Notes under the pieces: model-generated | Told to the model about the DNA's origin: nothing | The model's input: the letters and a program-made list of their open reading frames with translations, nothing else | Database searches by the model: none | Assembly: GCA_013376735.1 (NCBI GenBank) | Contig: VINJ01000001.1 | Span: forward strand, 3,906,001-3,970,000 | DNA length: 64,000 bases | Reading direction: 5' to 3' | Source of the DNA: a bacterium Scap17 | GTDB lineage: Bacteria > Pseudomonadota > Gammaproteobacteria > Pseudomonadales > Halomonadaceae | Program-made: the position numbers and the translations under genes | Part shown: positions 20,204 to 28,398 of the stretch, in pieces | How the letters are laid out: the number at the start of each line of letters is the position of its first letter | Numbering within the stretch: position 1 is the first letter of the stretch

Positions 20204-21418
20204 ATGCCAGTATCGTCCATCGCCATCATCGGTGCCGGTATCGCCGGATTGTCTGCCGCCACCCGACTGACCGCGCAGGGCCATGCGGTAACGCTATTCG
20301 AGAAGGCGCGCGGCCCCGGCGGACGCCTGGCCAGTCGCCGCACTAGCGAAGGCCCCATCGACATCGGCGCGCAATACTTCACGGCGCGTGATCCACGCTT
20401 CCAGTCCGCGCTTGAGCAGTGGCGGGCCGCAGGCGTCGTCGCAACTTGGGGTGAGAGACTGTTGAGTCTCGGCAAGTCGGCGTCTGACGAGAGCCAATGG
20501 CAGCGGCTGCGCGATGATTCCACCCGCTACGTGGCCAGTCCGCGCATGAGCGCCCTGAGCCGCCACCTCAGTGAACAGCTGCCGGCCCATGCGAGCCTGC
20601 ACAGCGAAACGCGCATCACGCGCCTGATCGCGGACGATGGCACGGCGTCAGACAAGCGCTGGCGGCTCGAGGACAGCGACGGTGATCAGCACGGCCCCTT
20701 CGATCACGTGGTGATCAGCGCGCCGGCGCCGCAGGCACGTGCCCTGTTGAGCACGGCCGGCACCGACGCCCAGGGGGCGGCGCTCTGCGAGGACTCGCTT
20801 GCCCCGGCACTGAGTCAGGCGCTGGCCCGAGTGGAGATGGCACCGACCTGGACACTGATGGCCACTCTGGAGACGCCGCTTCCCGCGCTGGGGGGCGACG
20901 ATGATTGGCAAGGGTTGCTGGTCAGCCGCGGTGATGATGGCCCGCTGCGCTGCGTGATGCGCCAGCATTCGCGCCCCGGCCGCCAGACACCGTTACATGC
21001 CAAGGAGACCCTGAGCCTGCTGGCGACCGCTGGCTGGAGCCGGGCGAACCTGGAGAAGTCGCCACAGGAGGTCGCGACCTTGCTGTGGAAGGCCTTCGAG
21101 ACACTGCCCGAGATCCGCGAGCTGGCGCCGGGCTGGAGCCGGGGCAAGGTCACCCTCACGGCGCATCGCTGGCGTTACGCCCATCCGACCCAGACACTGC
21201 CGCAGACCTCAGCGGCAGCCGGCCAGAATGGCGATGAACAGAAGGGCCATGTCCAGAAGGGACGTGACCAGAACGCCCAAGCCCACAATGTCTGCGGCCA
21301 GGGGGCATCCGGGCTATGGCTGGCCGGAGACGCCCTGCGTGGCCCACGCGTCGAGGACGCCTGGCTGTCAGGGCACGAGGTAGCCGAACAGCTGCTCAAC
21401 ACCCTCGTCGACAGCTGA
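20204..21418 (+). CDS. renalase-like NAD(P)/FAD-dependent oxidoreductase
   Basis: A 404-residue flavoprotein. The N-terminal Rossmann motif is IAIIGAGIAGLSAATRL with the acidic end of strand 2 at VTLFEKARGPGGRLASRR; IDIGAQYFTARDPRF is typical of this COG3380/renalase-like group, and the C-terminal FAD motif is SGLWLAGDALRGPRVEDAWLSG. The substrate is not known in bacteria. A hydrophilic Gln/Gly/His-rich insert of four imperfect 5-residue repeats sits just before the C-terminal FAD motif. The ATG is preceded by AGGAG 11 nt upstream. CbiX-like gene follows after 39 nt, probably in the same operon. Confidence 0.87.
   Translation: MPVSSIAIIGAGIAGLSAATRLTAQGHAVTLFEKARGPGGRLASRRTSEGPIDIGAQYFTARDPRFQSALEQWRAAGVVATWGERLLSLGKSASDESQWQRLRDDSTRYVASPRMSALSRHLSEQLPAHASLHSETRITRLIADDGTASDKRWRLEDSDGDQHGPFDHVVISAPAPQARALLSTAGTDAQGAALCEDSLAPALSQALARVEMAPTWTLMATLETPLPALGGDDDWQGLLVSRGDDGPLRCVMRQHSRPGRQTPLHAKETLSLLATAGWSRANLEKSPQEVATLLWKAFETLPEIRELAPGWSRGKVTLTAHRWRYAHPTQTLPQTSAAAGQNGDEQKGHVQKGRDQNAQAHNVCGQGASGLWLAGDALRGPRVEDAWLSGHEVAEQLLNTLVDS
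21224..21283 (+). repeat. four imperfect tandem 15-nt repeats inside the renalase-like gene
   Basis: Units start at 21224, 21239, 21254 and 21269, each beginning CAGAA, and encode QNGDE, QKGHV, QKGRD and QNAQA. The repeat stays in frame and inserts about 20 residues of low complexity before the C-terminal FAD-binding motif. Slippage between copies could vary the linker length. Confidence 0.7.
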
Positions 21419-21457
21419 TACGCTGCCGCGACCCCTCATCGCCCACAGGATAGCTGC

Positions 21458-21844
21458 ATGACTACATCCACAGATCACGACAACGCCTTGATTCTATTGG
21501 CCCATGGGTCACGTGACCCGCGCTGGCGCGAGCCCTTCGAGGCACTGGAAGCCACACTGGCTTCCCGCCTCAAGCGTCCGACGCGCCTGGCGTATATGGA
21601 ACTGTGCGACCCGCTGCTGACCGACACCATCGATGCCCTGGCGGCAGACGGTGCCGCGCGTATCGACATCCTGCCGCTGTTCTTCGCAGCCGGCCGTCAT
21701 CTGCGTGAAGACGTGCCCGCCATGCTGGAAGAATCGCAGCGCCAGCACCCCGACTGCCCCATCAGCCTGCTTGACCCGGTGGGAGCACATCCGGCCTTTG
21801 TCGAGGCCTTGATCCAGATTGTGGAGCAACAGGACAACGCCTAG
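21458..21844 (+). CDS. CbiX/SirB-like sirohydrochlorin chelatase domain protein
   Basis: A 128-residue single-domain member of the CbiX family, whose members insert Co or Fe into sirohydrochlorin. Conserved features are LILLAHGSRDPRW with the metal-binding His, and DILPLFFAAGRHLREDVPAML with the second His. The length matches short CbiX (~120-130 aa), which act as dimers. It sits 39 nt after the renalase-like gene and ahead of a LitR-type regulator. No other cobalamin or siroheme gene is nearby, so the substrate is uncertain. Confidence 0.85.
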   Translation: MTTSTDHDNALILLAHGSRDPRWREPFEALEATLASRLKRPTRLAYMELCDPLLTDTIDALAADGAARIDILPLFFAAGRHLREDVPAMLEESQRQHPDCPISLLDPVGAHPAFVEALIQIVEQQDNA

Positions 21845-21974
21845 ACGGCCGATTTCATGACGGGACCTCCTGCGTCGAAGGCGCTGTGATGCACCTTCAA
21901 AACATGTGCACCGAGGATGCGACGCAGCTTGCCTCTTGTCAGGCTCTGGCGGCTGCGCCATCCTGATGCCCACA

Positions 21975-21991
21975 TGTACAGCTAGTGCACA
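21975..21991. promoter_or_regulatory. candidate LitR/CarH-type operator (direct repeat) upstream of the regulator gene
   Basis: TGTACA, 5 nt, TGCACA: direct hexamer repeats with an 11-bp period, 120-136 nt before the regulator ATG in the 266-nt gap after the CbiX-like gene. A related ACATGTGCAC lies at 21902-21911. The arrangement equals the site at 20093-20109, which suggests autoregulation (inference). No confident -35/-10 pair was found next to it. Confidence 0.45.
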
Positions 21992-22110
21992 AGATGCATT
22001 GCCGGTATCCCACAGCGCCCCATGTGACGACACTTCAACTTTACCCTGTGTGTCGTCCTCACCTGTGCTTCACCCGGGATGCCTCGTCACCGCCAGAGGT
22101 AACACCATTC

Positions 22111-23022
22111 ATGACTGACAAGGCCACGGAAACTGCCAGTTCGCCGCTGTTTCCGATCCGCGAAGTCTCTCGCCTGACCGGCGTCAATTCGGTCACGTTG
22201 AGAGCCTGGGAACGCCGCTACGGACTGATCGAGCCCCGCCGTACGCCCAAGGGGCATCGCCTGTATGCCCGCGAGGACATCGAGCGGATCGAACACATCC
22301 TGCAATGGCTCAACCGCGGAGTACCTGTCAGCCAGGTACGCGAGCTTCTCGACCAGCCGCAGCCGGAAAGCACGCCGATGCCGGACGAAGGCAGCTGGAG
22401 TGGCCAGCAGCAGCTGGCATTGGCCGCCATCGATGCCCAGGACGAGGCGCGTCTGGCCGAGCTGTACAACCAGAGTCTGGCGCTGTACCCGGTCAGCAGC
22501 GTGGTCGAGCGCCTGTGGCGTCCGCTGCTCGAACAGCTCGAGGAGCGTGGCACCGCCACCTTCGGCACCCGCCTGGCCCAGTGCTTCTTCGAGAGCTTCC
22601 TGCGCTCGCGCATCGGTGCCCGGCTGGTGTTTGCCAATCAGGAGCGTCACGCCCCGCACATCACGCTGACGCGCCTGCCGGAAGAACCGGGCCTCAGCTG
22701 GCTGCTGCTGTTCGCGCTGGTCGCCAGCGACGCCGGCTATCACGTCAGCCTGCTGGATGGCCCACTGCCGCTGGCGGAGCTGCCGCTGGCCGCAGAGCGC
22801 CTGCAGGCACAGGCCGTGGTACTGGTCGGCACCCAGGCAGAGCGCTCGGATGTCATGCGCCGTCAGTTGCCGCGGGTCGCAGAACAATTGAGCGTGCCGC
22901 TGGCCATCGCTGGCCCGGCCGCCCAGATTCGCCAGCAGGAGCTGGTAGACGGGCCCATCGAAGGCCTGGGAGCCGACCCGATTCAGGCGGTCGCTCGCCT
23001 GAGGTCCTTGATGGCACGTTGA
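22111..23022 (+). CDS. MerR-family regulator of LitR/CarH type, cobalamin ligand missing
   Basis: A 303-residue two-domain regulator. Residues 14-80 form the MerR winged helix (FPIREVSRLTGVNSVTLRAW ... GHRLYAREDIERI). Residues ~100-300 have the helical bundle plus B12-binding-like Rossmann fold seen in LitR/CarH light repressors. The axial-ligand motif E/DxHxxG is replaced by EEPGL at 191-195 (Pro for His), and the W-x9-EH signature of the helical bundle is not recognisable. It therefore resembles the class II LitR proteins of Pseudomonas, which act with a separate LOV photoreceptor. It lies 49 nt before phrB and probably regulates this locus. An extra 42 in-frame upstream codons lack support. 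Confidence 0.88.
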   Translation: MTDKATETASSPLFPIREVSRLTGVNSVTLRAWERRYGLIEPRRTPKGHRLYAREDIERIEHILQWLNRGVPVSQVRELLDQPQPESTPMPDEGSWSGQQQLALAAIDAQDEARLAELYNQSLALYPVSSVVERLWRPLLEQLEERGTATFGTRLAQCFFESFLRSRIGARLVFANQERHAPHITLTRLPEEPGLSWLLLFALVASDAGYHVSLLDGPLPLAELPLAAERLQAQAVVLVGTQAERSDVMRRQLPRVAEQLSVPLAIAGPAAQIRQQELVDGPIEGLGADPIQAVARLRSLMAR

Positions 23023-23071
23023 ACGCAGGCTCCTGCTCGGCATTGGTTTCACCGATCGCCAAGGAGCCCCG

Positions 23072-24568
23072 ATGTCATCTGACTCACCATCCACCTCTTC
23101 CTCCGCCTCCGCGCCAGCGGGGGCTCCCCTGCAGCTGGTCTGGCTGCGCAGTGACCTGCGCGTACATGACAACACGGCTCTCTCGCAGGCCGCCGCACGC
23201 GGCCCGGTCGTGGCCGTCGTCGCCCCCTGCCTGGCGCAGTGGGTCGAGCACGGCCACGGAGCCAACAAGCTCGACTTCCTGCGTCGCGGCCTGCATGTCC
23301 TGCAACAGGCACTCGCCGGCTATCACATCCCGCTCAAGGTGCTCGACTGCGACACCTTCGCCGAGGTGCCCCAGGCGCTGGCCGCACTATGCGATCAGCT
23401 GGGCGTCCGGGCCCTGCATTTCAATGACGAATATGCCGTCAATGAGCGTGAGCGCGACCGACAGGTCCGTGAACTGCTTGCCGAGCGCGACGTCCGCCTG
23501 CATCGCTACACCGACATGCTGGCCTTCACGCCCGGCGAGCTGCTGACCGGCAAGGGCGATTACTACGGCGTCTTCACGCCCTTCTCCAAGCGCTGGCACA
23601 AGGAAGTCGATTCCCGACGTCTGGCGCTGAATGAGGCGCCTGAAGTGCAAGCCACGCCCCGCGATGCCAAGGGGCGCGAGATCCACGGCGACGCCATTCC
23701 GCCACTGCCCGAGACACTCAAGGGCAAGCCAGCGACAGCGCTGGACGCCGAGCTATGGCCGGCCGGCGAAGAGGCCGCACAGGAGCGCCTGGAACGCTTC
23801 CTGACCTTCCGCGCGCGCCGCTACCACGAGCAGCGCGATATCCCCGCCACCCGAGGCACCAGCGAGCTGTCGCCCTACCTGGCGCTGGGCATGATCTCGG
23901 CCCGCCAATGCTACGCCGCCGTACTGGCAGAGAACGGCAGCCTCGCCGATGGCGATGTCGGCCTGACCAGCTGGGTCAACGAGCTGATCTGGCGTGAGTT
24001 CTACCAGCACATCCTGGTCGGCTTCCCGCGCGTCAATCGCCACCGTCCCTTCCAGCGCCATACCGAGGCCCTGCAGTGGCGCGACGATGACGAAGGCTTC
24101 GCCGCCTGGTGCGAGGGCCGCACCGGCTACCCCATCGTCGATGCCGCCATGCGTCAGCTGGTGCAGACCGGCTGGATGCACAATCGCCTACGCATGGTGA
24201 CGGCGATGTTCCTCACCAAGCATCTGCTGATCGACTGGCGGCGTGGCGAGGCCTTCTTCATGACCCATCTCGTCGATGGTGAGCTGGGCGCCAACAATGG
24301 TGGCTGGCAATGGGCGGCCTCCACCGGCACCGATGCCGCGCCCTATTTCCGCATCTTCAATCCGACCACCCAGGGCCAGCGCTTCGACAAGGACGGCGAG
24401 TTCATCGCGAGCATGGTGCCGGAGCTGGCCGAGCTGCCGGCCAAGCGGCGCCACCAGCCCAGTGCGGATGACTGTCAACGGACGGGCTACCCACGACCGA
24501 TCGTCGATCACAAGGCCGCCCGCCAGCGGGCGCTGGATACCTTCAAGGCGCTGTCCAGAAGCGAATGA
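23072..24568 (+). CDS. phrB: deoxyribodipyrimidine photolyase (CPD photolyase)
   Basis: Flavoenzyme that uses blue light to split cyclobutane pyrimidine dimers. The 498 residues hold an N-terminal antenna-binding domain (LQLVWLRSDLRVHDNTAL) and the FAD-binding helical domain with TGYPIVDAAMRQLVQTGWMHNR, the family signature, then NNGGWQWAASTGTDAAPYFRIFNP. About 20 Ser/Ala-rich residues precede the domain. It follows the LitR-type regulator directly, a layout common in light-induced clusters. The last codons form part of a 34-bp inverted repeat. Confidence 0.96.
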   Translation: MSSDSPSTSSSASAPAGAPLQLVWLRSDLRVHDNTALSQAAARGPVVAVVAPCLAQWVEHGHGANKLDFLRRGLHVLQQALAGYHIPLKVLDCDTFAEVPQALAALCDQLGVRALHFNDEYAVNERERDRQVRELLAERDVRLHRYTDMLAFTPGELLTGKGDYYGVFTPFSKRWHKEVDSRRLALNEAPEVQATPRDAKGREIHGDAIPPLPETLKGKPATALDAELWPAGEEAAQERLERFLTFRARRYHEQRDIPATRGTSELSPYLALGMISARQCYAAVLAENGSLADGDVGLTSWVNELIWREFYQHILVGFPRVNRHRPFQRHTEALQWRDDDEGFAAWCEGRTGYPIVDAAMRQLVQTGWMHNRLRMVTAMFLTKHLLIDWRRGEAFFMTHLVDGELGANNGGWQWAASTGTDAAPYFRIFNPTTQGQRFDKDGEFIASMVPELAELPAKRRHQPSADDCQRTGYPRPIVDHKAARQRALDTFKALSRSE

Positions 24569-24625
24569 CCCCTCAAGCGGCCTGCTGATCTTCAGCAGGC
24601 CGCTTGAGGGGTCATTCGCTTCTGG
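24555..24625. repeat. perfect 34-bp inverted repeat with 3-nt loop at the phrB 3' end
   Basis: The arm 24555-24588 (starting CCAGAAGCGAATGACC) is exactly mirrored at 24592-24625; the loop is TCT. The left arm contains the last four sense codons and the stop codon of phrB. No T-run follows; instead 14 C residues do. It could be a very strong terminator-like or RNase-resistant hairpin. Perfect arms of this length, plus the homopolymer, also fit a fold-back sequencing or assembly artefact. Confidence 0.85.
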
Positions 24626-24639
24626 CCCCCCCCCCCCCC
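24626..24639. repeat. C14 homopolymer
   Basis: Fourteen consecutive C residues directly after the inverted repeat and 20 nt before the next start codon. It may be a slippage-prone tract affecting the leader of the downstream gene, or a base-calling artefact (poly-G on the other strand). Confidence 0.8.
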
Positions 24640-24659
24640 TATCCTTCAGGAGCGTTGCC

Positions 24660-25145
24660 ATGCAATCGCTACCCGACGAGATAAGCCCGGCCCTGACTCG
24701 GGTATGTCGTCTTTACGAAAAGCTGGACAAAACCTCTACAGAGCTGCTCAAATCAGTCTACAGTGACGATATCGTCTTTCGCGACCCCCTGCATGAAGTC
24801 CACGGCCTGACAGCACTCAACGCCTATTTCTCAGGGTTGTACATGAATGTCGCCGCCATCGACTTCGTCTTCCATCACCCGCTGGGGCCGATACCTAAGC
24901 AAGCCGCCGGCCCTGTGGATGAAGGCAATGAACAGGGACTTGCCTGGCTCAGCTGGACGATGACCTATCGCCATCCCCGTCTGAACGGGGGCAAGGACAT
25001 CAGCGTGCAGGGTGCCTCACGCCTCGAGTTCCGAGACGGGAAGGTCATTCATCACCGTGACTTCTTCGATGCCGGCGAGCTGCTCTACGAGCAGGTGCCC
25101 GTCCTGCGCAACGTGATCGGTCTGCTGAAACGTCGCATGGACTGA
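24660..25145 (+). CDS. NTF2-like / SnoaL-type protein
   Basis: A 161-residue cone-shaped NTF2-fold protein by pattern: an N-terminal helix (RVCRLYEKLDKTSTELLKSV), then YSDDIVFRDPLHEVHGLTALNAYF, and strands ending in SRLEFRDGKVIHHRDFFDAGELLYEQVP. Members often stand beside the SDR, DUF1365 and Cfa genes of light-response clusters; their role is unknown. The ATG has AGGAG 8 nt upstream. It is separated from phrB by the inverted repeat and the C14 tract, so its transcription may differ from phrB. Confidence 0.82.
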   Translation: MQSLPDEISPALTRVCRLYEKLDKTSTELLKSVYSDDIVFRDPLHEVHGLTALNAYFSGLYMNVAAIDFVFHHPLGPIPKQAAGPVDEGNEQGLAWLSWTMTYRHPRLNGGKDISVQGASRLEFRDGKVIHHRDFFDAGELLYEQVPVLRNVIGLLKRRMD

Positions 25146-25273
25146 GCAGCATGACGACATCCATACGGACACGCCCGGCGTTCTCTGAGTCAGTGCCAGC
25201 AAGGCTCTCCCGGCCAGACACAGGCTGAAGACGCAGACAGGCACGCCACACACATACATGCCAAGGAGGGGAA

Positions 25274-26098
25274 ATGGCCAGTCATGGTTCGAGCACCACA
25301 TCGACAACCACATCGACGTCCGCAAAGGCTCGCAAACGTATCTGGCTGACCGGCGCCAGCTCCGGCATCGGCGAAGGACTGGCGCGCCGGCTGCTGGCAG
25401 ATGGCCACCGGGTCGCCCTCAGCGCCCGCTCCGCCGACAAGCTGGAGGCCATCGCAGCCGATGCCGAGCAAGGCCCCGGGGAAGCGCTGGTCGTGACGCT
25501 CGACCTCACCGACCGTGAGGCCATCCGCGCGGCGGCCAGCCAGATAGAGGCCCGCTTTGGTGGACTCGACCTTGCACTGCTCAACGCTGGCACCTGCGAA
25601 TATCTGGATGCACGGGAATTCGAGGCAGACCTGGTCCACCGCGTGTTCGCGACCAATTTCCAGGCCACCGTGGATGTGATCGAAAGCGCCTTGCCGCTGC
25701 TGCGCATGGCAGCGGCAGACGGCGGTGAGCGGCCGCAGCTGGCAGCGGTCTCCAGTGCTTCGGCCTATCTGCCGTTGCCTCGAGCCGAGGCGTATGGCGC
25801 CTCCAAGGCCGCAGTGAGCTACTTCCTGGAGTCGCTACGGCTGGACCTCGACAACCAGGGCATCGATGTCAGCGTGATTCACCCCGGCTTCGTCAAGACA
25901 CCGCTGACCGAGCGCAATGACTTCCCGATGCCGATGCAGGTCACTGTCGATCAGGCGGTCGAGGCGATCGTGACGGGACTCGCGCGTCATCGGCTCGATA
26001 TCCATTTCCCGCGACGCTTCACGCTGCTGGTCAAGTTGCTGGGCATCCTGCCCGCCCCCTTGCGACGCAGCATCGGGCTGCACATGACGCGCGGCTGA
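25274..26098 (+). CDS. short-chain dehydrogenase/reductase
   Basis: A 274-residue classical SDR. TGASSGIG is at residues 26-33, LNAGT follows the fourth strand, the catalytic Ser lies in AVSSASAY and the catalytic pair is YGASK. The first 18 residues are a Ser/Thr run with no domain. The start is fixed by a strong AAGGAGGGG. The substrate is unknown; SDRs of this group occur beside cfa and COG2907 flavoproteins in light- or singlet-oxygen-induced loci. It lies 128 nt after the NTF2-like gene and the same distance before the next flavoprotein gene. Confidence 0.9.
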   Translation: MASHGSSTTSTTTSTSAKARKRIWLTGASSGIGEGLARRLLADGHRVALSARSADKLEAIAADAEQGPGEALVVTLDLTDREAIRAAASQIEARFGGLDLALLNAGTCEYLDAREFEADLVHRVFATNFQATVDVIESALPLLRMAAADGGERPQLAAVSSASAYLPLPRAEAYGASKAAVSYFLESLRLDLDNQGIDVSVIHPGFVKTPLTERNDFPMPMQVTVDQAVEAIVTGLARHRLDIHFPRRFTLLVKLLGILPAPLRRSIGLHMTRG

Positions 26099-26226
26099 TC
26101 TCGCGAACCAGAGCCCGGCTCACGAGAGTCTGGCGCACCCGGCAATACAGACAAGATTCGCCCGCACCGACGGCTCGACCACACTTCTGCTCATGACGAC
26201 ATGGTGCGTTCTACTTCTGGAGTGGC

Positions 26227-27573
26227 ATGAACACAACAACGACCTACGCGACAGCGCCTCCACCCCGCCAGCGCATTGCCGTCATCGGCAGCGGCATCAG
26301 CGGCATGTCAGCGGCCTATTACCTGAGTCGCAAGCATGAAGTGCATGTCTTCGAGTCAGCCGAGCGCCTGGGCGGCCACACCGCCACCATGGATGTGCAG
26401 TGCGCCGATGGCAGCGACTGGGCCATCGACACCGGCTTCATCGTCTTCAACGACCGCACCTACCCGCATTTCCAGCGTCTGCTGGAGCGCCTCGACGTGG
26501 CTTACCAGCCCACCGAGATGAGCTTCTCGGTGCACACCACCGCCGAGGACTTCGAGTACAACGGCCATACCCTGCTGTCGCTGTTCGCCCAGAAGCGCAA
26601 CCTGTTGCGCCCGCGCTTCTATCGCCTGTTGCGCGACATCCTGCGCTTCAACAAGCAGGCTGCCGCCGATCTGGACAACGGCAAGCTCGCCGAGGGCGCG
26701 ACCCTGGGCAGCTACCTGGATGCCAATGGCTACTCGCAGGTCTTCCGTGAACATTACCTGCTGCCGATGGGCGCGGCGATCTGGTCCGCCAGCATCGCGG
26801 ATATCGCGCAGTTCCCGCTGCTGTTCTTCGTGCGCTTCTTCCGCCATCACGGCCTGCTGTCGGTCAATGATCGTCCACAATGGTTCACGCTGGTCGGTGG
26901 CTCGCGCACCTACATCGCGCCGCTGACCGAGGGTTACGCAGAGCGCATTCGCCTCAACAGCAAGATCAGTCGTGTCCTGCGCGACGCCAACGGGGTGACA
27001 CTTGAGCATGCCGATGGCCGCCGTGAACGCTTCGACCAGGTGGTGATGGCGTGTCATGCGCCACAGGCACTGGCTCTGCTCGGTGATGCCAGCGAGCAGG
27101 AACGCGAGGTATTGGGAGCCATCACGACTCAGCGCAATGAGGTGGTGATGCATACCGATACCTCGCTGCTGCCAAGGCGCAAGTCGGCCTGGGCGAGCTG
27201 GAACTACCGCCTCGATGGGCGCGACGACGCCCAGCGGGCCAGCGTCACCTACGACATGAACATCCTGCAACGCCTTGATGAGCGCGAGCACCCGCCCCGC
27301 GAGACCTTCTGCATCACGCTCAATGACAGCGACGCGATCGATCCCGCTCGGGTACTGGGCCGTTACGCCTATGACCACCCGCGCTTCACGCTGGCCGCTG
27401 AGGACGCCAAGGCGCGCTTCGCGCAGATTTCCGGCGCGCAAGCCAAGGCGGACGGCCCAGTAGGGCGCACCCATTTCTGTGGTGCCTGGTGGCGCAATGG
27501 ATTCCACGAGGATGGCGTATGGAGCGCGCTGCGGGTCGCAGAGGCACTGGGTGCTCGCGAGGCAGACGATTGA
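26227..27573 (+). CDS. COG2907-type FAD/NAD-binding oxidoreductase
   Basis: A 448-residue amine-oxidase/phytoene-desaturase-fold flavoprotein. The FAD motif is IAVIGSGISGMSAAYYLSRK with HVFESAERLGGHTATMDV; DTGFIVFNDRTYPHF and YLLPMGAAIWSA are typical of the COG2907 group; the C-terminal FAD motif is THFCGAWWRNGFHEDGVWSA. This family is nearly always adjacent to DUF1365 and Cfa genes, as here. It has been linked to modified membrane fatty acids, but the reaction is unproven for this protein. The next gene overlaps its stop by 3 nt. Confidence 0.9.
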   Translation: MNTTTTYATAPPPRQRIAVIGSGISGMSAAYYLSRKHEVHVFESAERLGGHTATMDVQCADGSDWAIDTGFIVFNDRTYPHFQRLLERLDVAYQPTEMSFSVHTTAEDFEYNGHTLLSLFAQKRNLLRPRFYRLLRDILRFNKQAAADLDNGKLAEGATLGSYLDANGYSQVFREHYLLPMGAAIWSASIADIAQFPLLFFVRFFRHHGLLSVNDRPQWFTLVGGSRTYIAPLTEGYAERIRLNSKISRVLRDANGVTLEHADGRRERFDQVVMACHAPQALALLGDASEQEREVLGAITTQRNEVVMHTDTSLLPRRKSAWASWNYRLDGRDDAQRASVTYDMNILQRLDEREHPPRETFCITLNDSDAIDPARVLGRYAYDHPRFTLAAEDAKARFAQISGAQAKADGPVGRTHFCGAWWRNGFHEDGVWSALRVAEALGAREADD

Positions 27574-28388
27574 AGGCGCCCGCCAGTCGCATCGGCTATG
27601 GCACGCTGCGCCACCGCCGCCTTGCGCCGCGCCAGCATGCCTTTCGCTATCGCGTCGCCATGGCATGGCTGGCACTGGATGAGTTGCCGGCACTGATGGC
27701 CGGCAAGCGTCTGGTGAGCGCCAGTCACGCCGCGCCACTGGCCTTTCGCGACAGTGACCATCTGCCGGCCGCGGTCCACGACATTGTCGATGGCCCACTC
27801 GAGGACCGGGTGCGCGCCGCCTGTCAGCGCGAGCTTGCCCGCAATGGCGATCACGCGCCATTGCCGCAGGGGCGCGTCTTTCTGCTGACCCAGCTGCGCC
27901 ACTTCGGGATCGGCTTCAACCCGATTCGCCTCTATTACCTCTATCACGCCTCAGGCCAGCTGGGCGCAGTGCTCGGTGAGGTCACCAATATTCCCTGGGG
28001 AGAGCGCGTGCTGTATGCCGCCCGTACGGACCCGCAGCGTCGCATGCAGGCGGCGCAGTTCGACAAGCGCATGCATGTCTCGCCCTTCATGCCGATGGGC
28101 ATGCGCTATCACTGGCGCTTCAACGACCCCAGCGCGGACGAACTGTTGCTGCACATGGAAAACCATCCCCTCACCGGGGATACGGCACGGATAGCGCAGA
28201 ATTCGCTGTTCGATGCCAGCCTGAGCCTGCATCTGGAACCGGCTACCTCACGCGCCTTTCATCGCCTGCTGCTGCGCTTCCCCTGGATGACGCTCAAGAC
28301 GGTCGCGGGCATTCATTTCGAGGCGCTGCGTCTGGCGCTCAAGCGCGTGCCGATCTTCGACCATCCGCGCTCGCCGTCTTCATCATGA
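27570..28388 (+). CDS. DUF1365 family protein
   Basis: A 272-residue DUF1365 protein: YGTLRHRRLAPRQHAFRYRVAMAWLALDEL at the N-terminus, then LLTQLRHFGIGFNPIRLYYLYH, NIPWGERVLYA and KRMHVSPFMPMGMRYHWRF. Function unknown; the family travels with COG2907 flavoproteins and Cfa methyltransferases. The start proposed is a TTG overlapping the upstream stop (TTGA) with GAGG 7 nt upstream, which suits the family N-terminus. An ATG 17 codons upstream is the alternative. The 10-nt gap to cfa indicates translational coupling. Confidence 0.88.
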   Translation: MKAPASRIGYGTLRHRRLAPRQHAFRYRVAMAWLALDELPALMAGKRLVSASHAAPLAFRDSDHLPAAVHDIVDGPLEDRVRAACQRELARNGDHAPLPQGRVFLLTQLRHFGIGFNPIRLYYLYHASGQLGAVLGEVTNIPWGERVLYAARTDPQRRMQAAQFDKRMHVSPFMPMGMRYHWRFNDPSADELLLHMENHPLTGDTARIAQNSLFDASLSLHLEPATSRAFHRLLLRFPWMTLKTVAGIHFEALRLALKRVPIFDHPRSPSSS

Positions 28389-28398
28389 GGAACTCATC

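Noticed and set aside
21870-21927. CTGCGTCG/CGACGCAG inverted repeat after the CbiX-like gene
   Set aside because: Arms of 8 bp separated by 42 nt, no T-run; too weak to call a terminator.
24188-24661. 157-codon frame opposite the phrB end
   Set aside because: It spans the inverted repeat and C14 tract and carries a duplicated peptide only because of the palindrome; no coding features.
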